A DNA stretch of 64,000 bases from Haemonchus contortus (GCA_000469685.2 LS997567.1:22345151-22409150), one strand, 5' to 3'. Positions 1 to 10,940 are shown, counted from the stretch's first letter. The notes: generated from the letters alone by a model not told the origin. Numbers and translations are program-made.

Positions 1-849
1 TATGATCTCCCGTATGGTAGTAATGGTTTCAATTTGACTTGCCACTACCTATGTTAAGTTGGGTAGCACTCAATCTCCGCTAGCTAATTCCAGCAAAAAC
101 GTGTAATTCAAGTCGTGGGTGTTTCAAGTTTTCTTCTTGTCGGCCTTGACCGCGCGCCGCCGCAGGGCCGCAGTTATTATCAGCCGCCTCCACTTCCGTC
201 TATCAACGACATTTTGTGTCGATACTTTAACTCAGGCGAGGTCCTTTTTTCTTGATCACGTTCTACCACATTTTTTTATTAGTTGTCCGTTTCCATTAAG
301 TCTCGAAGTCAATCCTCACCTTAAAAGGTGGTCTCGTGGTCACTCAGCACCATTCGTGTAATGGCGAACGCTGCTCTTGAATAATCAGCGGACAGGGGCT
401 GTTTGCATGACCGCCTTTCGTTTCTAATCCTGACTCTTGTGGTCTGATCGCACGAAGTTGCATGGAAAGGATATTCAGGCAAGCTGCTCGAATGTCTGTG
501 CTGTTGCACACACCAGGCTAAAGTGAGCTGCCCTCGTGCAAGGTGTGCGTCCGGTGCGAATGATACAACTTTTACAGCTTCTACAACGCCGTGAGAGCTC
601 GTCCACCTTTGAGTGTGTACGTCGGTCGAGCCGATTTCAAGGCCCTTATTACGCCCTATCCAAGCCGTTTCCCAATCCGACCCGACAGCGTCCCTTGTGC
701 TATCCATGCAGGTGACAGGTTCATTCTAGAAGAAATCTCAGAAACCATTCCTTCACTGCGAACACTGCTTTCAAGCGTCCTGGAGCACCGTCGGCCGCAG
801 AGAATAACAAACTCCGTGTAGTTCATCTATCACAACATGGTTCATACTA
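1..849. other. Unassigned region upstream of first mariner
   Basis: I see no convincing gene, splice-site pair or repeat here. Short open frames exist on both strands, including about 128 codons on the minus strand near 321-707, but none shows a recognisable domain or a nematode-like exon structure. It may be intergenic DNA, intron, or an old mobile element beyond recognition. Confidence 0.4.
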
Positions 850-925
850 TTGGGTTAACCGAAAAATCTCCGCCGATTTTTGATTCACCTTTGAGGGAAA
901 ATTTCTAGAAGGAGAAACCCAGTGA

Positions 926-1900
926 TCAAACGATATATCCTCCATTCTGTTCAGTAAGGATTCGCCATCTTCCTGTAAGTTTCAGTATCCCACTTTCATA
1001 GAAGGTTCCAGTCTTAAAATCGAAAAACACTCTCTGGTGCTTCCTGCAGTCCTCCACCAGATTGAACGATTTTCCAATCAAAGAGTTCTGCAGAAACCTA
1101 AGCAAGTGGTACCCTGGTGGTACTATGTCCGGGCTATATGGGGAATGTGGTAAGACATCCCACTCAAGTTATACTGATTTTTTACGAGTGGCCAAGAATA
1201 CGTGTGGTCTGGAGGTATCCTGTTGGAGGAAAGCGCCCTCATGATTGACCAATCCGGGTCGCTTCTGGTCTATTGCTGCCTCCAAATTTTCTAACGAACT
1301 ATAGTACCTGTCTGAAGTCATCGTTTGATTATGCGACAACAACTCATGGTAAGTGATTCCCCTGGAATACCACCGGCAGCTCGGCACAGTCTTCCGCACC
1401 TGGATTTTGATTTTTGCAGCGGTTCGTGATGGCTCACTAGGGAGGCTCTACGATCGTTTCCTCTCCTTATTGTTGTACACAACTTCGTCCCCGGCACTCA
1501 TGAGTTTCAGAAACAGCTTATTTTCATATCGTTTGAGCTATGAGTTGCACACGAAAGCGGTTCATCATATTGCGCTCGCTCATTTCGTGAAGTATTCGAA
1601 CATCGAAGCGTCTTACAGAACCAAGTTCCTGCAGATGATCATGGATGCTTTATGCTTTTCGAAACACTAAGCCCTTGTCCTGCTCCACGAGTAACGCTGT
1701 GCCCATTCACATCCGTTACCATTTTGATTTGGTCGTTTTAACTGATGATAGCCCCTTGAAGGTTGCCGGTCTTCGAGGATAAATTCACTCTGATCGAATT
1801 TTGCAAACTATTCATGCACTGCACGTTTCTCCAGAGCAGTCATATATCTTCCATGCAGATTGAGTCGCATTTTAGACCTTGCGGTAGAAGAAGTACTTCA
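926..1900 (-). pseudogene. Mariner transposase pseudogene (family A copy 1)
   Basis: This is a cut-and-paste transposase of the mariner family, now broken. On the minus strand, 1399-1169 encodes a segment with YHELLSHNQT, then a stretch ending AAIDQKRPGLVNHEGAF, the usual order just before the second catalytic aspartate. The C-terminus is recognisable: FFDFKTGTFYESGI, then GRW and NGGYIV, followed by a stop at 926-928. The N-terminal helix-turn-helix half is shifted between frames and hard to follow. No intact catalytic triad can be read, so it is inactive. The same peptide features occur in the copy at 11590-12580. The start coordinate is approximate. Confidence 0.8.
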
Positions 1901-1996
1901 GATGCCGAAAATGCACGCAATTGTTCTCATACTCCACGCGAGTCCTGTACTGAAAAACTTTGACAAATGTTGACAGCTTCCCAACAGGAATATAGA

Positions 1997-2166
1997 GGAG
2001 GACCCACTTTTCCACTTTTTTATGAGGTTAGTTCCTTGATATTTCGTACAACAGTTGATAAATCCGGGGTGTCGAAAAGGAGGACCCACTTTTCCAGAAA
2101 ACATGTAACTTTATGAGGTTGGTTCCTTGATCTTTTGTACAACAGTTGATAAACCCGGGGTGTCGA
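1997..2166. repeat. About 85-bp tandem duplication inside mariner leader
   Basis: The segment beginning GAGGACCCACTTTTCC and ending GGGGTGTCGAAAA occurs twice in a row, at about 1997-2080 and 2081-2166, with a few substitutions and an indel between copies. It lies between the transposase remnant and the right inverted repeat. The divergence between the copies shows that the duplication is not recent. Confidence 0.75.
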
Positions 2167-2196
2167 AAATCGGCGGAAACTTTTCGGACAGCCCAA

Positions 2197-2434
2197 TACA
2201 AGCGCGCACCAACAAAGTCGCAAACAGAACGAGCATAGACCATTGGAGTTGCACAGCGGTACACATTGCAGAAATATTCGGTGAATACGATGCAGTTGTC
2301 TTAAGATAACACACCTCTTCACCATCACAACAATGTGAAATCTCACCTTCTTGCTGCTCATCACATGGAACGAATATGTAGAATTGTGTCCTGCGTGTTC
2401 CCCAAATGGCACGTCCGTGAACGTTTTGGATTTA
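2197..2434. other. Spacer between two mariner elements
   Basis: 238 bp separate the TA duplications of the two mariners. No gene or repeat is recognised in it. Confidence 0.5.
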
Positions 2435-3684
2435 TTAGGTTGTGTACAAAGTCTTCCGCCACGAATTTGATCGTTCTGTATTTCGTTTAAAAAAGTGTTG
2501 GTATTACGTCATCTCGTGTAGGTGACGTATACATATTACTCTATCACCCCACTAGTTAGTGCTCTACTACCCTGCGTTTGCCGGCCACAATGACGCACAA
2601 CCATCACCGCGACAAAATGTACCTTCGGCATTGCCTACTTATTTGTCACGATTTCGGCTTCAGTGCAAAGGAGACGCATGCTAAGCTGATGAAGACCTAC
2701 GGCGAGGATGTCATCTCTTACGACACATGCAAAGTTTGGTTCGCTAAATTCAAAAAGGGAGATTTTACTTTCGAAGATGCTCCAAGGTCGGGTCGGCCGA
2801 GGGAGTTAGATTTGGATGTTTTGCGTTCCACGGTGGAGGAAGACCCGTACCTTACCACTAGGGAATTAGGGGCCAGGCTTGGCTTCGCTTTTAAAACTAT
2901 TGCAAATGGACTAGAAAAGCTCGGCAAGACATCAAAGCTTGGTCGATGGGTCCCACATGAATTGTCCGATTATGACCTCTCGAGGAGGGTTGTCACCTGC
3001 ACTTCTCTCCTCACTCTCCAAAAGAAGCGTCACTTCCTGAACTCGCTGATTACTGGAGATGAGAAATGGGTCCTCTACGATAACCCTGTGAGGAAGCGGC
3101 AATGGGTCAGTAGAGGAGAGCAGCCAGAACCCGTCCCAAAGGCCGATCTTCACCCCAAGAAGGTTCTCCTGTCTTGCTGGTGATGCAGGAAAGGCATGGA
3201 GCACTGGGAGCTGCTGGAAAAGGGACAAACAATTAACGCCACCATGTATGTTGAGCAACTTCGAAAATTGAAGGCTCACAACGATCGTACACGTGGTAAA
3301 AATGCGGAAGTCTACTTCCACCATGACAGCGCCAGACCCCATACTGCAAAGGCGACCCAGGCCGAGCTGGAGAAGTACGGCTGGGTGGTGATCCCCCAGG
3401 CCCCTTACAGCCCTGACCTGGCTCCTTCCGACTATTGGCTATTCAGCCATCTACAGCGTTCCCTGAACGGAAAAAAATTCGAAACGAAGGATGAAGTCGA
3501 AAAAGTACACGACGAATTTTTCAAGTCCCAGCCCCCGTCCTTCTGGGAGGAGGAAATCGACAAGCTGCCCGAGCGCTGGCGTCGACTAGTGGATGGAGAC
3601 GGTGCCTACCTCTGATCTTCTGGTTAGTTCGTTTTTGAAAAATTTTGAAAAAGTTCGTGGCGGAAGACTTTGTACACAACCTAA
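2435..3684 (+). mobile_element. Mariner element, near-intact, family B
   Basis: This is a complete mariner-type DNA transposon of 1250 bp. The left end TTAGGTTGTGTACAAAGTCT starts at 2435 and its exact reverse complement ends at 3684. The match continues for about 30 bases on each side. TA target duplications are visible at 2433-2434 and 3685-3686. Inside is one long plus-strand transposase frame interrupted by a single stop codon. The ends differ from those of the family A mariners nearby. Hookworm mariners such as bandit of Ancylostoma caninum are plausible relatives, but I cannot verify that by search. Confidence 0.95.
2590..3615 (+). pseudogene. Mariner transposase, single premature stop
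   Basis: This enzyme binds the element ends and cuts and pastes the transposon at TA sites. The frame from ATG 2590 to TGA 3613-3615 is 341 codons, typical for mariner. Visible parts are an N-terminal helix-turn-helix region (WFAKFKKGDF, then RSGRP near residues 50-75), a linker WVPHELSD, and the catalytic core: first Asp in ITGDEKWVLYDN, second in FHHDSARPH, third in YSPDLAPSDYW. Exactly 34 residues separate the second and third Asp, the DD34D signature. The only lesion I can see is TGA at 3181-3183, in the position where mariners usually carry the second Trp of a WW pair. A Trp-to-stop change is the likely cause. An earlier in-frame ATG exists at 2578-2580 or just upstream. Confidence 0.93.
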
Positions 3685-4009
3685 TACCTTTGAGAAAATG
3701 GTTTATCGCAACATTCAAGAACAACCGTTGCATCGAGATTGAAAGACGAACGGCAATATTTGACAATACCAGTCGGCTCGCCCTCCCTCTCGCATTGAAA
3801 TGACCTCCCACCTGCACCTTTTTCAAATGTGGAGGCTTCGGTAAATGAGAACAGGAGTTATTCCTCTCGACCAAACACAAACACCCAACACAACTCGTGC
3901 GCAACCCGTCCGCCATGAACACACCTCCTTAGGTTCTGTATGTTTGAGTAACTCGATATATTTCCGACTTATCCAACCATGATTTCAGAATTTCGCTCCG
4001 AGTCTAAAT
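3685..4009. other. Unassigned spacer
   Basis: No gene or known repeat is recognised. The region separates the family B mariner from the first HINE-like repeat. Confidence 0.4.
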
Positions 4010-4869
4010 TATTTTTTCCCACGCTTCGCCTCCTGTGAGCGGAATCAGGTCGTGCCGCCCGACAAAGGTGCTTTGATCCTGCCGCCTGTATTTCTATCGA
4101 ATATGAGCGCCTAGGTCCAAAATCGAATTTATCGCACAAACCCCGCCCCATGTGGGTGAATTCCGGTCTTGCAACCCATCATAATGTTTTAATCCTGCCG
4201 TCTGCACACCCATCAAATATGAGCGCTCTAGGTCCACGGGAAGAGCAGCTATGAATTTCGACTCAAACCCCGCCCACTGGCTCCTTGTGGGCGGAGTCCG
4301 GTCCTGCCGAACATCATGAAAGTTTCCATTTTGCCGCCTGAGCTCCTACGTATTTTGAAGGCTTTTGGTCTACAGGAACAGGAGTTATGAACTTCTGCTC
4401 AAACCCCGCCCATTGTGGGCGAAACCCAACCCTGCTACCCATTATAAGCGTTCCCATCTTATCTGGAGTATTCCTACCAAATTTGAGCTTTCCAGATCCA
4501 CGGGGACAGGAGTTGCGAATTTCTGCTCAAACCCCACCCACTGGGCCACTGCAGGCGGAGTCCGGCCCCGCCACCCTCTATAAGTGTTCCCATCCTGCCG
4601 CCTGTACTCCTATCAAGTTTGAGTGCTTCCCGCCCCCTGTGAGCGGAGTCCGGCTCCTCCACCCTCCATAAGTATTCCCATCCTGCCGCCTCTACTCCTA
4701 CCAAGCCTGAGCGCTTCAGGTCCACGGGGACAGAAGTTATGAATCTCCGGTCAAGCGCACACACACAGAGACACACAGACTTACAGACACACAGACCCAC
4801 AGTTACGCAGACACACAGACACACAGACACACACAGACGCACGGACACACTTAGCGCGTTATATATAGT
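4010..4869 (-). mobile_element. HINE-like repeat with ~130-bp minisatellite core
   Basis: The interior is made of about six imperfect units of roughly 115-139 bp (one shortened to about 88). Each carries CCTGCCGCCTGTACTCCTA, GAGCGCTCCAGGTCCACGG and the pair CCCGCCCA/TGTGGGCGGAGTC. At the right edge is an ACAGACACACAGAC-type run (about 4750-4852) followed by TTATATATAGTAGGATT. Read on the minus strand, the edge is CTATATATAA, then GTGTGTCTG repeats, which resembles the 5' end of Helentron-associated (HINE/DINE-like) elements. No protein is encoded. The left boundary is approximate and the class is inferred. Confidence 0.55.
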
Positions 4870-5181
4870 AGGATTCCAATTGAACGAATACATTAAATAC
4901 GCACAGTACACTTGTCATGAACTCCCTTTTCTAATATTGTCGAATGTCTCCTCTAAGCGCGGTGTGAAGCGGTAGAAAGGCGCCGTTATGTCGGGTAGTC
5001 TTGTCGTCGCAGCCGTCAACTCCTCTTGCTTGCCTATGGCAGGGTCCAGTCTCTGAGATAAGGGACCTGCGCGAGGACGGCAGGAAAAGTACATGATGAT
5101 TGCAGAGATCCCGATTTATTTATCACTTTTTCTATACACTTTTTTGCCGCATTCCAGAATTTATCATATTTATTCTCTATT
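4870..5181. other. Unassigned spacer
   Basis: About 310 bp without a recognised gene or repeat, lying between two HINE-like elements. Confidence 0.4.
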
Positions 5182-6530
5182 CAGGCGGCTACGCACGCTA
5201 CAGCGTGCGCCTGGGGCTCTAGCCATGAGGGACGGAGTCACATGAACTTCTGATTTTGATTATGACCTTTATCATCTGAGCCTCTTCCCTGACACTTCTG
5301 TAGCAGCCATCATTATTTTTGGCTCAAATACCTCTGCAGTCCATGTAGTCGAAGAAATCCTGTGTAATTTGGGCTGTGTGTGGCCATGAACACTAACTCT
5401 GAAAGGGAAGCCATTTTGGGTAGTTGTAGAGGGGGGTGGGGGGCTTCGCTGAGCTTACGCATGCCCAGCACGCATAAGGCCCTGCTCACTCTATTTATCC
5501 TTTTTCCTGGCCTCAACTGAATAGAGTTATGAATACATTTGAAAAGTACCGCCAATTTTGAGAAAGCTCCATCCACAGCACGTGGGTCTCCTCGGTCTGG
5601 TTTGTTGACTCAATCCTCGCCTTTGAACATTTTTCCCCGGTGCCTAGACTTTTCCGAAGCAAAAATAAGATGTTTGGTTCGTGGCACCGCCCATTCCGGC
5701 ACTTGCCCCGCCCCTCGTGGGCGTGGCGCCAAAGAGCTCATATGTGCTCTGTTAATGTCTTGTCTGTCTTGTCTCAGGCTCCACCTATCCCGAAGTTGTC
5801 CCGAGCTCTCCAGGCGCTTTTTCAGATGATACCGAATTTTGTGACGGACAAACAAACAAACAGACAAACAGACACACCAAACTTGTGGTTTATATATAGT
5901 AAGGATTGGCCAAATTTGTTCTTTTACACCTTAACACCTTTTTGCCGCATCCCAGACGTTTCTGAATGGAGTTATGAATTTTTGTGTAATCCTCGTCCAC
6001 TTTATTGCCACCCACGCACACTTTTGGGATTTGGCTACATTTGTTTTTTTACACGCCCATCGTGGGCGAGGCTTCGCTAAGCTTACGCATGCCCAGCACA
6101 CATAATACCCTGCTCTCTCTTTTTTATCCTTTTTTCCTGACCTTAATTGAATCGAGTTACGAATACATGTGAAAAATACCGCCAATTTTGAGAAAGCTCC
6201 GCCCACAGCACGTGGGTCTCCTCGGTCTGGTTTGTTAATTCAGTCCTCGCCTTTGAACATTTTCCCCGGTGCCTAGACTTTTCCGAAGCATAAATAAGAT
6301 GCTTGGTTCAGGGCACCGCCCATTCCGGCACTTGCCCCGCCCCTCATGGGCGTGGTTCCGAAGAGCTCATATGTGCTCTATTAATGTTTTGTCCGTCTTG
6401 TCTCAGGCTCCACCTATTCCGAACTTGTCCCGAGCTCTCCAGGCGCTTTTTCAGATGATACCGAATTTTGTGACGGACAAACAAACAAACAGGCAAACAG
6501 CCACGCCAAACTTGTAGTTCATATATAGTA
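5182..6530 (-). mobile_element. Dimeric HINE-like element (Helentron-type ends)
   Basis: Two related units stand head to tail on the minus strand. Each starts with CTATATATAA (or TGAA), then AGTTTGG, a GTTTGTCTGTTTGTTTGT-type run and GTCCGTCACAAAATTCGG; the starts lie at about 6530 and 5900. Both share a body with CATATGAGCTCTT and GTGGGCGGAGCTTT. The outer 3' end at about 5182 carries a hairpin with stem CGCACGC/GCGTGCG and a 4-base loop (5192-5209). A run-rich TATA start, internal minisatellite-like blocks and a 3' hairpin are the architecture of Helentron-associated non-autonomous elements. A second locus with the same organisation lies at 54365-56242 in the opposite orientation. There is no coding capacity. 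Confidence 0.6.
5192..5209. other. 3' terminal hairpin of HINE-like element
   Basis: A 7-bp perfect stem CGCACGC/GCGTGCG with loop TACA sits at the end of the element. The same stem with loop AATA occurs at 56204-56221 at the matching end of the other locus. Conservation of the stem with change in the loop suggests a functional transposon terminator rather than chance. Confidence 0.6.
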
Positions 6531-7439
6531 AGGATAGTCTCAGACCAGGGTATTAACCACTGACGGTCGATCGGTTAAGTTATGTGTTCGAGTCAATAAA
6601 GGTATGCACCTTTGTTGCGAACCACCAAACTATACAAGGAGAAATGCGCCCAGAACAGAAAATCAGAAATGGTCTGATAGAGTTTCAACTAAACAACATT
6701 CGAAAATACCGTCGAAAAACATTGCTGTGTCAACTAACAGTTGATAGTTTGAACGCCGGGGTACAACGAGGTTATATGTGATGATCCTAACAAACCGGAA
6801 CTGGTGACAATCCTAACAGATTTACTCACCAACGTGGTCTGTGAGGTGAGAGTGGAGATTACGCCCTCAAAGAGGTAAAGTTGCGAGACACAAAATAGGA
6901 ATATGAGAGAGTTATGGGGCTGCCTACGGATCTCCTTCACTGAGAGTTCTCTCTTACTGGAGATTCCCAGCGGGTTGACGAAAAGACTACGTAAGGTCTC
7001 GCGAGGTGGAGGATAGGAGAGTACAAACAATCATAAATCGCCGGCGCCTGCCCAAAGACGTAGGTGGATTAAGGAGAGTTCCTATTTCTGCTGCGCTGTG
7101 TCTACGCACCTGTGTCCGCAGGTGTATCCACGCATACGTGTAAGGAGGGTCTGCGGATGCAGCTAATATCCTGCCCATCGACTCAGCCAAAAGGCTTCAT
7201 TCGAGTGACTGAGAAGTATCCGGTAGGCGATTCGGAGCCGCCTGCAAAACAGAGCCCAACGTTAACTTTGGAGCAGGCTGGCTAGCACCCGCAATCAACC
7301 CAGCCCCCACATTAGAGCTGGCAAACTACTTCTGGGTGCCCATATGCCAAAAACAGTAATCCATGGGGATCATTTCTCCAAACCTGAGAACATTTCATAC
7401 GTCATGACGTCCTCAACAGACCGGCAGAATATTATATGA
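6531..7439. other. Unassigned region before LINE remnant
   Basis: No intact gene is seen. It probably includes decayed 5' parts of the LINE that becomes recognisable from 7440, but I cannot show an endonuclease domain here. A tRNA-like B-box motif GTGTTCGAGTC occurs near 6582 without a convincing A box. Confidence 0.35.
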
Positions 7440-8545
7440 AGTACCTTCATGCGAGCAGCAGGGTTTCGGATAAGGGTCAGTACAATCGTTCACTTCCACA
7501 CTCTTGCAAGACTCATTGAGGCATCGTACAAAATGCCGTTATCTCTCACGTTCATCGATCCAAAGGAAGCCCTCGATACCGTGAAGACAGAAGCGGTAAT
7601 GAAAGAGCTGGCAACGTGTATGTTTCAATAAATAATAATGCTTTCTGAGGTTTACAACGACTCCATGATTTTGCCCTCCTATAAGGAAGTCGTCAACGTG
7701 AAGAGAGGGGTTAGATAGAGCAATACCATCTCGCCCAAACATTTCAGTTCCGCTCTCGAAAACATCACGCTTCAAATGGAATAGGAAAGCTTGGGAGTGA
7801 AGGTGGACGAGCGCCACTTATATCATCTCTATATCATCTCTGCTTTGCAGACGACATCGTGCATATAACACTGAACATCAAGCAGGCGGAATAGACTCTG
7901 GCCGAGTCCGACAACGCTTGTGGGAAGATCGGCTTTTGACTGAACCTAACAAAGACTATGTTTGTGGTAAACGGATCGGTAACTGATGCTCTTTCCACGC
8001 TGATGGGGACAAAATTTGTGCTCTAACTATGTGTATCGAGTCGAGGAGAGTAGGAGGAGAAGTCAACATGATGAACGACTCAGCGGGTGCGGAAATGCGG
8101 GTTGTAAGAAATATCGAAGAACAACGAGGGAAAAGTGAAGAAGACGAAGAGCATTTGGATCCATGCTTACCTTTTCGACACTGAGCTCCTTTTTACTTTG
8201 AACTACTCTTCCGAGACTTGGACTCAGCGATGGCAGGATGACCATGCATTCAGCGTCATTCAACGCGCTAAGGAAAGGACGATGCTCGGAATCTCCCTAT
8301 ACACGCAAGTGCAGAAGGGAATCCGGAGCTCCGAGCTCCGTCGATAAACGAAAATCAGGGATGGCGTTGAATACGCTAGGAAATCGAAAATCAGATGGGC
8401 CGGGCACGTCAAGCGATATAGTGACGACCGCTGGTCCAGGGCAGTTACGGAGGACCTCTCGAGACGTCAAGCGAACACCAGGACGACCGCCAGCGAGATG
8501 GTCAAACTTCTTCACGAATGTTCGGAGGTATGAGTTAGCAAGCGA
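7440..8545 (+). pseudogene. RTE-like LINE reverse transcriptase remnant
   Basis: This is a decayed non-LTR reverse transcriptase. Between 7449 and 7631 a frame reads HTLARLIEASYKMPLSLTFI followed by DPKEALDTV, matching the first catalytic block (FIDxxKAFD; here the Phe is lost). Further fragments in changing frames follow: CGKIGF and LNLTKTMFVVNG (about 7920-7975), SETWTQRWQDDHAFSVIQRA (about 8210-8270), ERTMLGISLYTQVQKGIRSS and KIRWAGHVKRYSDDRWSRAV (about 8390-8450). The last blocks are typical of the C-terminal tail of RTE-type elements in nematodes. Several stops and frameshifts make it inactive. Clade assignment is from memory of conserved blocks, not from a search. Confidence 0.75.
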
Positions 8546-9040
8546 TGTTTTCCATGCACAATAGCTGTTGAAAGATGCCCATAACGTGTTTTGGCATGAT
8601 TTCCTGACACTGATATTCCATTCATGTTACGTTATGGCCATATTTTATCACGAGCGATATCCCGTCAACTGCTGCGGAAGTCTGGAGGTTGAAATAACCA
8701 TTCTAAAGGCACAGTTCACGTTGGAAATGGTTTCAGACATTTCTCCCTGGGATAAATCTGTGATCCCCAAGAATAGCACAAGGGAGGTGTCAAGCCAAAA
8801 ACGGTCTGGATAGGACATAATAATGTTTCCATAAATCGGAACAGCCGACGTATACGCCGAAAGAGTTCCACGGCGCTTAAAAACTGGCGATGTTGCGCCA
8901 TTCGCATTGGGAAGCGTGCGTTGCACGCAGTAGCGTACGCTTTTGGACAATTTGTCCCTTTTGAAGTCTTACATTCCTCTTGCTTGCCAGTTTTTACGCT
9001 TTCTTCACCATATTTGCACTATTCTGCACTGTCACATTCG
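8546..9040. other. Unassigned spacer with small hairpin
   Basis: No gene is recognised. Near 8912-8932 there is a palindromic GCGTGCGTTGCACGC followed by GTAGCGTACGC, which faintly resembles the HINE-like 3' hairpin, but the surrounding sequence does not align convincingly. Confidence 0.35.
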
Positions 9041-9830
9041 CTATTCTTTATAAACCATTATGTACACCACGAACTTAGTGTCTGTTTGGAGTGTCTGTCT
9101 CTTTTTCTGTCTGTTTCTTTGTCTCTCCTGAGTTTCGGTAATAGTTGAAGAAACGCCATGGAGGTCGAGACAAGTTTGGATAGGTGGGACATGGGATAAG
9201 ATCGAGAGAGCTTATATGAGCTAAGCGTAGCCCTGCCTACGCGGGGCGGGCCCACTTCCACAAAAGCGTGAAGGTCAAAAAAAAGATTTGTTGGACTGAG
9301 CAAGCCTAAGGTTTGCTATGCATGGAAAAAGTTCAACAGAGCTTCTGTCGTGGGCGAGGCGCGCTGTCGAATGGAGATTTTCCCAACAGAAATTCACGAC
9401 TTTGATCAAAAACGTTTTAGAATCCGGTAAAAATGGGGTTGGAGATTACTAAGAGAAGAGTTGTAAAGTTTGGATAATGGGCGGAGTTTACATCGAGGTC
9501 GGCGGAGCTACAACCAAGTGGCGTTGATTCTGTTCAAACACGTTCTAGAATCCCTACTGTGGGAACCCCAGATGTCCGTCTATTCATTTGTTACCACCTT
9601 ATATGCCGCCTCGCTGAAATTGAAATACACCTGAAGTACATAATTACTGTTCACGTGGACCTAGGATGGGCAAATTTGAAGGTGATACAGGGTGAAATGG
9701 GAACACTGATAGTAGGTGGTAGGTGTAGACTCCGGAGCTGCGGAGGGGTATGGGAAGGATGTAGGGGGGTTGGGAGGTTAGGGAGGAGGAGGAGGAATCA
9801 AAAATCAACAATCCTTCCGGAGTGCTAACA
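9041..9830 (+). mobile_element. HINE-like repeat, diverged copy
   Basis: The left end has CTATTCTTTATAAACC, then GTGTCTGTTTGGAGTGTCTG and further TCTGTCT repeats up to about 9125, followed by GACAAGTTTGGATAGGTGGG. This is the same order as the 5' ends at 6530 and 54903. The interior carries CGTTTTAGAATCCGGTAAAA, GGGCGGAG and GTTCTAGAATCC blocks, which recur in the minisatellite-like body of the other copies. The right boundary is uncertain, and no clear 3' hairpin is seen. Confidence 0.45.
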
Positions 9831-10376
9831 AAGTATGCGCCAAGAATTCACAGCTTTGCTCCCTTCAGACGTGGGGCATTCACGTCTGCTCAGATTCACT
9901 CTGCGGGAATGTCGGCCCATACACCGATCTGCTATATCGATTTGGTGTGTAATTAAACTATCAGTGGCAGCTTCGTTCCGTTACGTGATATAGTGTTGCA
10001 AATCTGAGAAAGCTGATGATATGTGATGGGACTATAGCTGTGGACCTTCGATCTATGAATAATGGTAATAGATTTTGACTACTGTCAATTTGTACTATTC
10101 GATATGGACTATTCGATATGGAGCTGTTACTAGCTGTTCATTTATTTAAGAAGAAAAGGAAGGGATTATAGGCAGGCCTGAGTAAGTTATTTCAATCTTC
10201 ACATGAGAACGAGAAGAGACCGGCGTCAGCAGTGTGTTCCGGCTGATTCGTCTAAAACTAGATCCGATGTTGCTCTTTTGTTGGTGTTGTTCTTTATGCC
10301 TTCTATAGTTAGCAGCGCACACGGAATAATGCTGTCACACGTCAGTGAATACACATGATTTGTTCTTCAATGTCAG
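9831..10376. other. Probable intronic or intergenic DNA
   Basis: No gene, TIR or repeat is recognised. The final bases form a plausible splice acceptor, TTGTTCTTCAATGTCAG, directly before the exon at 10377. Confidence 0.4.
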
Positions 10377-10538
10377 GAAATGCTAGAGTTGCGCTCCGAT
10401 GTGTCTTCTAACACTGGCTTCTTCAACAACGAGTTTATGAAGCTAAAAGAAATGACCAGCTACTTTTTAAATGACCAGATCTCCGGAGCGAAGGGTTTCT
10501 ACGAAGCCAAACTCGCTGAAGTACGAAAAGAACATGAG
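10377..10538 (+). CDS. Internal exon of a coiled-coil-like protein
   Basis: A 162-bp open exon (54 codons) lies between acceptor TTCTTCAATGTCAG (ends 10376) and donor GAG|GTGAGC (intron from 10539). It starts and ends in phase 0. The peptide runs EMLELRSDVSSNTGFF to FYEAKLAEVRKEHE. It is rich in Glu, Lys and Leu, has no Pro, and looks like an alpha-helical coiled coil. I do not recognise the protein. It could be an intermediate-filament-like rod segment or part of the coiled coil of the FIP200/EPG-7 scaffold, whose last exons lie downstream on the same strand at 56647-57174. The next exon on this strand is probably at 13889, also phase 0. The intervening 3.35 kb is filled with a microsatellite and DNA transposons. 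Codon use and splice sites support a real exon; gene identity is open. Confidence 0.65.
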
Positions 10539-10625
10539 GTGAGCATTGTTTCTCAATTGGTGTTATGTGCTCTGTCCTCTTGAGAATATTAGTATCCGAA
10601 AAATTCTAGTTCAACAATATGTATT

Positions 10626-10628
10626 ATA

Positions 10629-10664
<36 letters not shown>

Positions 10665-10866
10665 TGTATGTATGTATGTATGTATGTATGTATGTATGTA
10701 TGTATGTATGTATGTATGTATGTATGTATGTATGTATGTATGTATGTATGTATGTATGTATGTATATATGTATATATGTATATATGTATATATGTATATA
10801 TGTATATATGTATATATGTATATATGTATATATGTATATATGTATATATGTATATATGTATATATG

Positions 10867-10900
<34 letters not shown>

Positions 10901-10928
10901 TGTATGTATGTATGTATGTATACGTATG
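10626..10928. repeat. (TATG)n microsatellite with (TATATATG)n core
   Basis: The array is TATG repeats at about 10632-10762, then an 8-bp unit TATATATG at about 10763-10870, then TATG again to about 10920. It lies in the intron after the exon at 10377-10538 and directly abuts a Tc1-type MITE. Confidence 0.95.
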
Positions 10929-10940
10929 TTCACCTATATA

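Larger units (their letters stand above)
850..2196 (-). mobile_element. Mariner element, family A copy 1 (decayed)
   Basis: The terminal inverted repeats read TTGGGTTAACCGAAAAATCT at 850 and, on the other strand, TTGGGCTGTCCGAAAAGTTT ending at 2196. Both ends abut a TA dinucleotide (848-849 and 2197-2198), the mariner target-site duplication. The 1347-bp length fits the family. The transposase remnant reads on the minus strand. A second copy with matching ends lies at 11388-12664 in the opposite orientation. Part of the 5' leader has been tandemly duplicated near 2000-2165, which explains part of the extra length compared with the 1277-bp second copy. Confidence 0.85.

Noticed and set aside
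321..707. 128-codon minus-strand frame
   Set aside because: No recognisable domain; overlapping open frames on the other strand suggest chance.
8900..8945. Another HINE-like 3' hairpin
   Set aside because: The palindrome GCGTGCGTTGCACGC is similar in composition, but the surrounding sequence does not align with the other element ends.
9559..9828. 89-codon frame in the diverged HINE-like copy
   Set aside because: It overlaps repeat blocks shared with non-coding copies and ends in a Gly/Arg-rich low-complexity run.
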